From positions 1 through 55,765 of the forward strand of contig NZ_BAER01000075.1 of the NCBI RefSeq assembly GCF_000315055.1: a stretch of DNA of 55,765 nt, in the 5' to 3' direction. Origin of the DNA: Paraglaciecola polaris LMG 21857. Its GTDB lineage: Bacteria > Pseudomonadota > Gammaproteobacteria > Enterobacterales > Alteromonadaceae. Shown one piece after another: positions 49,898 to 55,765 of this stretch. Both the position numbers and the translations under genes were made by a program. The notes under the pieces are model-generated. The model saw only the letters and a list, made by a program, of their open reading frames with translations, made no database searches and was not told the DNA's origin. Positions within the stretch are counted from its first letter, which is position 1; the number at the start of each line of letters is the position of its first letter.

Positions 49898-52800
49898 ATG
49901 AACGTATCGCATTTCTTTATCGATCGACCGAAGTTCGCTTCGGTTCTCGCTATAATCGTACTCATCATAGGTAGCTTGGCGTATTTCAGCTTGCCTGTTG
50001 AGCAATATCCGCAAATTGCCCCGCCGACCATTCAAGTGGCCGCGTCGTACCCAGGTGCCAGCGCAGAGGTAGCGGCTAAGACGGTTGCGACCCCACTAGA
50101 GCAGCAAATCAACGGTGTGGAAAATATGTTGTACATGTCGTCACAATCAACCGCTGATGGACGTGTCACTATTACCGTTACCTTTAAACTCGGCACTGAC
50201 TTGGACAATGCACAAGTACAGGTACAAAACCGAGTCGCCATAGCCGAACCTAGGTTGCCAGAAACGGTTCGACGCTTAGGCATCACCACCAAGAAAAACT
50301 CGCCCGATTTAATGCTAGTCGTGAATATGTATTCGCCAAATGGTACCTATGATCAAACCTATATCGCTAACTATGCGTCATTGCAAATTCGAGATCAGCT
50401 TTCTCGTATTGATGGCGTGGGTGATATTTTACTGTTCGGTGCCAGTCAGTACTCCATGCGAGTTTGGCTCGACCCAGATATTATTGCATCCTTAGGCATG
50501 ACAGCGGCGGAAGTGGTAACGGCCTTACGTGGTCAGAATATTCAAGTTGCCAGCGGTACCTTAAATCAATCACCCGTTGCAGCTGGTCAAACTGCGTTTG
50601 AGCTCAATGTGCAAACCCAAGGCCAGTTGATCGAGCCCGCCGAGTTTGAGAATGTCATTATCAAAAACCAAGATGGCAAAATTGTACGTTTACGGGATGT
50701 GGGACGTGTTGAACTAGGCGCCGAAAGTTACACGACTCGTGGTTACTTAGGAGATAAAAAAGCGGTAGCGATGCCGGTGTTCCAGCGCCCAGGTTCAAAT
50801 GCAATTGAAACAGCCGATGCGATAAAAGCGGCTATGGTTGAGGTGGGAAAACGTTTTCCGCCAGATTTAACCTATAAAATTGCCTACAATCCAACCAATT
50901 TTATCAGTGAGTCGATTACGGCTGTGGAACACACCATTTATGAGGCCATCGCGTTAGTGGTCTTAGTTATCATGGTGTTTTTACAAAACTGGCGTGCAGC
51001 GCTTATTCCGATTATTGCCATTCCTATTTCACTGGTGGGCACCTTTGCCATACTAAGCGCTTTAGGTTTTTCACTGAATAACCTCACTTTATTTGGCTTA
51101 GTTTTAGCCATCGGTATTGTGGTGGATGACGCAATCGTTGTGGTAGAAAACATGGAACGGCTTATGGCGCAAGGTATGCGCCCTTTAAAAGCCGCACGCC
51201 AAACCATGACTGAAGTAGGTGGTGCAGTATTAGCCATCGGCTTAGTGTTAATAGCGGTTTTCTTACCCACAGCCTTTGTTGATGGGATTTCCGGACAGTT
51301 TTATAGTCAATTTGGTATTACCATTGCCGTGGCGACTATCATTTCCGTTTCGGTCTCTTTGATATTAAGCCCAGCGATTGCCGCGGTATTATTCAAACCT
51401 CATAAAGATGAATCAGAAAAAAGTGGTGGGTTTCATTACCTATCTGGGAAGTTTAACCGAGGCATGGACAGAACATCTGACGCCTACGCCAAACTGGTAT
51501 CAAGACTGGTCCGTCATGGCAGTATAATGTCGCTGATCTACTTAGTGTTGATGGGCTTCACGGTATATATGTTCAGCATAGTACCAAGAGGTTTTATCCC
51601 GGCTCAAGATCAAGGCTACCTTATCGTCGGGGTGCAACTGCCCGCGGGTGCTTCCTTGTCACGCACGGATGCCGTGGTGCAAGAAGCGGTAGACAAATTG
51701 CTAAGCATTGATGGTGTTGAGAACGCGGTTGCTTTTGCTGGCTTCTCTGGTGCAACCTTTACTAATGCCACCAATGCTGCCGCCATTTTCACTATAATGA
51801 AGTCATTTGATGAGCGCGCTGAATTGGGCGTGACCTTTAATGATGTATTAGGCCAAGCCCGCGCGAAGATGGGCGCGATCGATGATGCCAATGTGGTGGT
51901 CATTCCACCACCACCGGTGCGCGGTATTGGTAATGGTGGCGGATTTAAAATGATGCTCGAGGACCGAAATGGTCTGGGTCTGCCTGCGTTAGAACAAGCG
52001 ATGTGGCAACTCGCAGGGGCGGCGAATCAAGAGCCTGCCACCACATCTGTGTTTAGTTTCTTCGAAACCAACACACCCCAGCTGTATGCCGACATAGATA
52101 GAGAACGGGTGGAACGCTTAGGTGTATCCGTGTCTGATGTGTTTAGCGCGTTAGAAGTGTATTTAGGCAGTGCATTCGTCAATGACTTTAGCTACTTAGG
52201 CAGAACGTTTCGGGTAACTGCCCAAGCTGATGCTCCTTATAGAATGGAGCCAGATGACATAGGCCGTATCCGAGTACGTAATGCAAACGGTGAGATGGTT
52301 CCTCTTAGCTCAGTGGCCACGTTCGAATATCGTTCAGGGCCTTCCCGTGTACCAAGATACAACTTGTATCCTGCCGCAGACTTAATTGGTAGCACAGCAC
52401 CAGGCTTCAGTTCAGGTGAGGCAATTGCCACTATGGAGCGTTTGGCAGCGCAGATTCTACCTGACGGTATAACCTACGAATGGACCGAGTTGGCTTATCA
52501 AGAACAACAATCAGGTAACACAGGTATCTTGGCTTTTGCGTTCGCGGTTATATTCGTATTCCTGCTGTTGGTAGCCCTGTACGAAAGTTGGACCTTACCT
52601 TTGTCTGTTATTTTAATTGTTCCCATGTGTTTACTTAGTGCCATCACAGGTGTGCATTTCATGGGCTTAGACAACAACATTTTGACCCAAGTCGGTTTAA
52701 TTGTATTGGTTGGTTTGGCAAGTAAAAACGCCATACTTATCGTGGAATTTGCCCGTCATCGAGAAAAAGAAGGTGCCTGTTTGTACGAAGCGGCAAGTGA

Positions 52801-53065
52801 CGCGGCTAAACTGCGTTTGCGCCCGATATTGATGACGTCATTCGCCTTTATCTTAGGGGTATTACCGCTAGCGGCAGCCACTGGAGCAGGCGCTGAAATG
52901 CGCCAAGCTTTAGGTGTAGCAGTATTCAGTGGAATGTTGGGAGTGACCTTCTTTGGTTTGATATTCACCCCGGTTTTCTACGTACTGATGCGTAAGTTAT
53001 CGATGTTAGTTAAAGGCCAAAAGCTCGACGATATGGGCCGAGTGCCGGTAACTGAAAGAGAATAA
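49898..53065 (+). CDS. RND multidrug efflux pump (AcrB/MexF type, HAE1)
   Basis: Inner-membrane proton antiporter, 1055 aa. N-terminus MNVSHFFIDRPKFASVLAIIV, porter segments YPGASAEVAAKTVATPLEQQINGVE and YMSSQSTADGRVTITVTF, the proton-relay helix LVLAIGIVVDDAIVVVENMER (two Asp in TM4), and the second repeat GLIVLVGLASKNAILIVEFA with its TM10 Lys. MexF/OqxB-like in overall pattern. GGGGATAAG before the ATG. Ends the two-gene operon; strong bidirectional terminator follows. Confidence 0.96.
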   Translation: MNVSHFFIDRPKFASVLAIIVLIIGSLAYFSLPVEQYPQIAPPTIQVAASYPGASAEVAAKTVATPLEQQINGVENMLYMSSQSTADGRVTITVTFKLGTDLDNAQVQVQNRVAIAEPRLPETVRRLGITTKKNSPDLMLVVNMYSPNGTYDQTYIANYASLQIRDQLSRIDGVGDILLFGASQYSMRVWLDPDIIASLGMTAAEVVTALRGQNIQVASGTLNQSPVAAGQTAFELNVQTQGQLIEPAEFENVIIKNQDGKIVRLRDVGRVELGAESYTTRGYLGDKKAVAMPVFQRPGSNAIETADAIKAAMVEVGKRFPPDLTYKIAYNPTNFISESITAVEHTIYEAIALVVLVIMVFLQNWRAALIPIIAIPISLVGTFAILSALGFSLNNLTLFGLVLAIGIVVDDAIVVVENMERLMAQGMRPLKAARQTMTEVGGAVLAIGLVLIAVFLPTAFVDGISGQFYSQFGITIAVATIISVSVSLILSPAIAAVLFKPHKDESEKSGGFHYLSGKFNRGMDRTSDAYAKLVSRLVRHGSIMSLIYLVLMGFTVYMFSIVPRGFIPAQDQGYLIVGVQLPAGASLSRTDAVVQEAVDKLLSIDGVENAVAFAGFSGATFTNATNAAAIFTIMKSFDERAELGVTFNDVLGQARAKMGAIDDANVVVIPPPPVRGIGNGGGFKMMLEDRNGLGLPALEQAMWQLAGAANQEPATTSVFSFFETNTPQLYADIDRERVERLGVSVSDVFSALEVYLGSAFVNDFSYLGRTFRVTAQADAPYRMEPDDIGRIRVRNANGEMVPLSSVATFEYRSGPSRVPRYNLYPAADLIGSTAPGFSSGEAIATMERLAAQILPDGITYEWTELAYQEQQSGNTGILAFAFAVIFVFLLLVALYESWTLPLSVILIVPMCLLSAITGVHFMGLDNNILTQVGLIVLVGLASKNAILIVEFARHREKEGACLYEAASDAAKLRLRPILMTSFAFILGVLPLAAATGAGAEMRQALGVAVFSGMLGVTFFGLIFTPVFYVLMRKLSMLVKGQKLDDMGRVPVTERE

Positions 53066-53095
53066 TGAGCGAAATGAACTAAGACACGTAATACC

Positions 53096-53120
53096 AAAAA
53101 GGCCCGTAATGGGCCTTTTT
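53096..53120. terminator. Bidirectional intrinsic terminator
   Basis: AAAAAGGCCC-GTAAT-GGGCCTTTTT: a perfect 10-bp stem with a 5-nt loop and T-runs on both strands. It separates the RND pump gene from the convergent MBL-fold gene (stop at 53131). Confidence 0.93.
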
Positions 53121-53130
53121 TATTGATTGG

Positions 53131-54219
53131 CTATTTAGGCCACCATTGTTCTTGAATTGACTGTTGTTTAGAGCTAAAAATTTGGCCAAATACCGGTGTA
53201 CTCAGCGTTACATTGTGCTTGCTAGCCGCTTCTTTGACTCTGACTAATGGTTCATACCAAGGATGAAACGCGAGATCAAAGGTACCGTTATGAATGGGCA
53301 CCATTATCTTCCCACGTAAGTCTACATGGGCTTGTACTGACTCCTCTGGAGTCATGTGAATATCCGCCCAATCTTTGTCATAAGCACCGTTTTCAATCAG
53401 CGTGATATCAAATGGCCCGTATTTATCACCGATAGCTTCGAAGCCAGAAAAGTACCCTGAGTCACCACTAAAATACACACTGTCAGTGGCCGTTTTAATC
53501 ACCCAAGATCCCCAAAGCGTTTTATTACCATCGGTAATTGCACGACCGGAAAAATGCTGAGTAGGGGTAAATACCACCAGCGCATGTTGAGTTTGCAATT
53601 CTTGCCACCAGTCAAAGCGCTGGATTTTATCTGCATGTATCCCCCATTTCTGTAAATCAGCTTCTACGCCTAAAGGAACATAGAATGCTTTCGTTTTAGC
53701 ATTCAACGTCTTAATTGCTGCTCGGTCTAAATGGTCATAGTGATTATGTGATATCAAGACCTTGTCGATGGGGGGCAAGGCATCAATACTGATAGGCGTT
53801 GGTTCAAAACGCTTAGGTCCGAGAAATGAAAATGGCGAAGCGCGTTGTGAAAATACGGGATCAATAAGCCAATATTCGTCGTACATTTTGAGCAACAATG
53901 ATGAATGCCCAAGCTTAACTATATGTATTTCATGCTCGCTTAATGCATCGAGTTGCGCCCGCGTTACACTGTGCATCGGCATTGGCTCGGTCGGCGTCGC
54001 ATCAGTTTTTTTCTCGGTAAAATACCGGGCGAAAATCCCTAACGTCTTACCCAGAGTAGGGGCTTCACTCTGCACGTCGTTGTGAAATTTCCCATCGGCG
54101 AAATGAGCCGTATTTGGCAGGCTTTTCGCTGATCTTGCGCGTAATTCGTTGTTCAACAGATATGCTCCTATGATGCTACTCACACAAATGAATAATATGC
54201 TCAGGACGAATGTTTTCAT
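53131..54219 (-). CDS. MBL-fold metallohydrolase (NAPE-PLD-like)
   Basis: 362 aa. One N-terminal hydrophobic segment (TFVLSILFICVSSIIGAYLL) is an anchor or signal. The catalytic domain begins near residue 95 with VKLGHSSLLLKMYDEYWLIDPVFSQRASPFSFLGPKRF, then the metal motif SHNHYDHLD (HxHxDH), FSGDSGYF and a late His in VPIHNGTFDLAFHPW. This layout matches bacterial homologues of N-acylphosphatidylethanolamine phospholipase D, whose substrates are mostly unknown. It is divergent from a TetR gene that probably controls it. Confidence 0.88.
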   Translation of the reverse strand: MKTFVLSILFICVSSIIGAYLLNNELRARSAKSLPNTAHFADGKFHNDVQSEAPTLGKTLGIFARYFTEKKTDATPTEPMPMHSVTRAQLDALSEHEIHIVKLGHSSLLLKMYDEYWLIDPVFSQRASPFSFLGPKRFEPTPISIDALPPIDKVLISHNHYDHLDRAAIKTLNAKTKAFYVPLGVEADLQKWGIHADKIQRFDWWQELQTQHALVVFTPTQHFSGRAITDGNKTLWGSWVIKTATDSVYFSGDSGYFSGFEAIGDKYGPFDITLIENGAYDKDWADIHMTPEESVQAHVDLRGKIMVPIHNGTFDLAFHPWYEPLVRVKEAASKHNVTLSTPVFGQIFSSKQQSIQEQWWPK

Positions 54220-54229
54220 TCACCACCCC

Positions 54230-54294
54230 AAAAAGTAAACTAATGAGTGTAGCTTGTCATCGGAATAACAAAAAGTAAACTATCAAGTGCACTT
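54230..54294. promoter_or_regulatory. Paired direct repeats, candidate TetR operators
   Basis: AAAAAGTAAACTA occurs at 54230-54242 and again at 54270-54282, 40 bp apart, each followed after a few bases by AGTG; the second continues into the palindrome AAGTGCACTT (54285-54294). Each block contains the short dyad AGTnnACT. The region is the divergent promoter between the MBL-fold gene and the TetR gene, so two operator copies are likely. Confidence 0.55.
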
Positions 54295-54333
54295 TATCTA
54301 AGTTAATATGTAATTTCACTTGTAAGGACAAAC

Positions 54334-54930
54334 ATGAAATTATCAGACAAAAAGCGCATTAATATTCTCGATGCCGCTGAACAACTATTTTTTGAGCACG
54401 GTGTGCAGCACACCACAATGGATCAAGTCGCAACCCAAGCAAAAGCCTCTAAGCGTACGGTTTACAACCATTTCGCTAGCAAAGACGTGTTATTTGACGC
54501 TATTTTGAGCCGTATGTTTGAAGAACTCGAAGAAGGCGAAGAACTGGTATTCGCTCAGCACATGACTATTGAAAGACAACTCACGGCCATCGCCAATCAA
54601 GAAGTCGTGTTACTTACATCAGATCGTTTTCTACGCATAGCTAAGATAGCCTTCATGCAGATGTTGCAACAACCGACTTTGGCTAAAAGTATTGCCAGTA
54701 ATCAGTTTGGTTGTATGCGATATTTACACGAGTTTCTACAGCAGGCTTGCGTGGCAGGAGAACTGCACATTGAAGACATAGACTTTGCCGCGAAGCAGTT
54801 TGTCTATCAGCTAAAATCTTTTATTTTTTACCCTGTTTTATACGGGTTCGAAACATCGATCTCCATTCAAACCTCGCAAATAATCGAGCAAACCGTGCGC
54901 ACTTTTTTAGCGCGCTATCGTCCCATCTAA
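54334..54930 (+). CDS. TetR/AcrR-family transcriptional regulator
   Basis: 198 aa. The N-terminal DNA-binding domain is RINILDAAEQLFFEHGVQHTTMDQVATQAKASKRTVYNHFASKDVLF, a classic TetR helix-turn-helix with the TVYNHF recognition helix. The helical C-terminal ligand domain is typical of AcrR-like members with a TetR_C-type ending (FAAKQFVYQLKSFIFYPVLYG). AAGGA lies before the ATG. Divergent from the MBL-fold hydrolase gene with repeated operator-like sites between. The 3' end overlaps the convergent kinase gene by 24 nt. Confidence 0.92.
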   Translation: MKLSDKKRINILDAAEQLFFEHGVQHTTMDQVATQAKASKRTVYNHFASKDVLFDAILSRMFEELEEGEELVFAQHMTIERQLTAIANQEVVLLTSDRFLRIAKIAFMQMLQQPTLAKSIASNQFGCMRYLHEFLQQACVAGELHIEDIDFAAKQFVYQLKSFIFYPVLYGFETSISIQTSQIIEQTVRTFLARYRPI

Positions 54931-55765
54931 GCTGCGTTTATTTAGCGGTAGGCTGACACGAAAAATCGATCCAACGGCACAATCAGGTGTTGAGTAGGAT
55001 ACGTTTCCGCCTAACATTTCGGCGCTTTTTTTCACCATATACAATCCAAGTCCCGTGCCATACGACGCTTTAGGATGAAAGCGCTCAAACATATTAAACA
55101 ACTTATCCCTGTACTGCTCGTCGACCCCCAGTCCATTATCATATACTTCAAATACAAAAACATTGTTGGCTGAGTAAGTAGAGATCTTAATAAACGAATT
55201 AGCTCTTGTTGTATCTTGGTATTTAATTGCGTTTGACAGAAAATTATCGACAATTTGCATAAATTTCAGAGGTTTGGTATTAATTTCACCTATATAGTCA
55301 AAATAGGTCTCAATATCTAACCGGACAAAGTCTTTCATGTGACTCAGCGCACCAAGCGCGTTATATACCATATCCGAAACATCTACTGACTGAACTGGCT
55401 CGTCCTGCAGCTTTATTTTACTCACATCGAGTACACTGGTAACCAGATCACTTAATTTAGTGATGCCGGTTTGCGCTGCTTTCGCGGTACTTAACGCCTT
55501 CTGGTATTCCTCGTCTTCTATGCAATTAGCTATCATACTCATCACATAATCCATTGAGCTTAACGGAGAACGCAAATCATGGGTGATCCGATAGGAGAAC
55601 TCTTCCATCTCTTGTTTTGCACTCAATAATGCTTGTGAAGCCTTTTTCTGCTCACTGATATCCTGTATCTGTGAAATAAAATACAGTGGTTGATCATCAT
55701 CATCGCGCACCAATGACACGGTCAATTTCACCCAAATCAACTGCCCATCCTTATGAAAGTAGCGC
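54907..55765 (-). CDS. PAS-containing sensor histidine kinase (N-terminus outside window)
   Basis: Partial gene; the frame is open to the window edge, reading RYFHKDGQLIWVKLTVSLVR, the end of a PAS/PAC domain (QPLYFISQIQDISEQKKA). It continues with a coiled linker, the phospho-acceptor helix FSYRITHDLRSPLSSMDYVM, then the ATPase domain: IVDNFLSNAIKY (N box), VYDNGLGVDE (G1), MFERFHP (F box) and YGTGLGLYMVKK (G2). No receiver domain follows in this part. An internal ATG at 55740 is not the true start, since PAS sequence continues upstream of it. Confidence 0.9.
   Translation of the reverse strand, partial: RYFHKDGQLIWVKLTVSLVRDDDDQPLYFISQIQDISEQKKASQALLSAKQEMEEFSYRITHDLRSPLSSMDYVMSMIANCIEDEEYQKALSTAKAAQTGITKLSDLVTSVLDVSKIKLQDEPVQSVDVSDMVYNALGALSHMKDFVRLDIETYFDYIGEINTKPLKFMQIVDNFLSNAIKYQDTTRANSFIKISTYSANNVFVFEVYDNGLGVDEQYRDKLFNMFERFHPKASYGTGLGLYMVKKSAEMLGGNVSYSTPDCAVGSIFRVSLPLNKRSLDGTIAR

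Noticed and set aside
1-55765. Mobile elements, prophage, CRISPR, toxin-antitoxin or secretion-system genes
   Set aside because: None seen. The tRNA at the left edge shows no integrase beside it and no att-like direct repeat of its visible part elsewhere in the window.

Overview
The window looks like chromosomal DNA of a marine gammaproteobacterium of the order Alteromonadales, most like Paraglaciecola/Glaciecola (the group of 'Pseudoalteromonas atlantica' T6c). The grounds are moderate GC content, the gene orders lptF-lptG / pepA-holC-valS, srkA-dsbA and thrABC, the MipA-DUF3019-RstAB cluster, the norspermidine genes and several GGDEF proteins. The genus is inferred from gene content and protein similarity that I recall; no search was run. 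I see no insertion sequence, prophage, integron, CRISPR array or rRNA. It is mostly ordinary core genome with some accessory signalling and efflux loci.

Layout. 1-250: 3'-truncated tRNA-Leu(CAA) on the minus strand with its promoter. 0.3-8.1 kb: RDD membrane protein, the LPS-export permease genes lptF-lptG (minus), and divergent pepA-holC-valS. 8.3-11.5 kb: a 5'-nucleotidase-like secreted protein that has lost its catalytic metal ligands, overlapping a membrane diguanylate cyclase. 11.6-13.7 kb: DUF3016 protein and a DUF4397-like lipoprotein (minus). 13.9-17.2 kb: MipA/OmpV outer-membrane protein, DUF3019 protein and an RstA/RstB-type two-component system, probably one unit. 17.2-20.6 kb: ccoG (with an FNR-like box), srkA, dsbA. 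20.9-22.4 kb: MASE1-GGDEF protein. 22.4-28.1 kb (minus): thrA-thrB-thrC-ung behind a thr leader peptide, attenuator and a MetJ-like operator. 28.3-32.5 kb: MaoC-like dehydratase with a FadR-like box, aceK, a MscS channel and a MAPEG protein. 32.7-38.6 kb: ZIP transporter, a third GGDEF protein, a PLP-dependent deaminase/desulfhydrase, then a kelch lipoprotein - PnuC - NadR-like kinase unit (the kinase is frameshifted at T8), and DUF2061. 38.8-41.3 kb: carboxynorspermidine synthase and nspC. 41.3-46.7 kb: periplasmic MsrA, an EmrAB-type efflux pair with a divergent TetR repressor frameshifted at G8, an OsmC-like protein and a thioredoxin-like lipoprotein. 46.9-53.1 kb: an uncharacterised 491-aa protein and an RND adaptor/pump pair. 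53.1-55.8 kb: MBL-fold hydrolase, divergent TetR regulator, and the C-terminal part of a PAS-histidine kinase running off the window.

Points that stand out. (1) The UshA-like pseudoenzyme translationally linked to a diguanylate cyclase could be a periplasmic nucleotide or nucleoside sensing module. (2) Two MetJ-type AGACGTCT boxes lie just upstream of the thr leader peptide, suggesting methionine control layered on Thr/Ile attenuation. (3) Two genes are each broken by one extra base in an 8-base homopolymer: either consensus errors or slippage-prone switches. (4) A kelch lipoprotein sits in a nicotinamide-riboside uptake operon. (5) Several unassigned palindromes lie at promoters.
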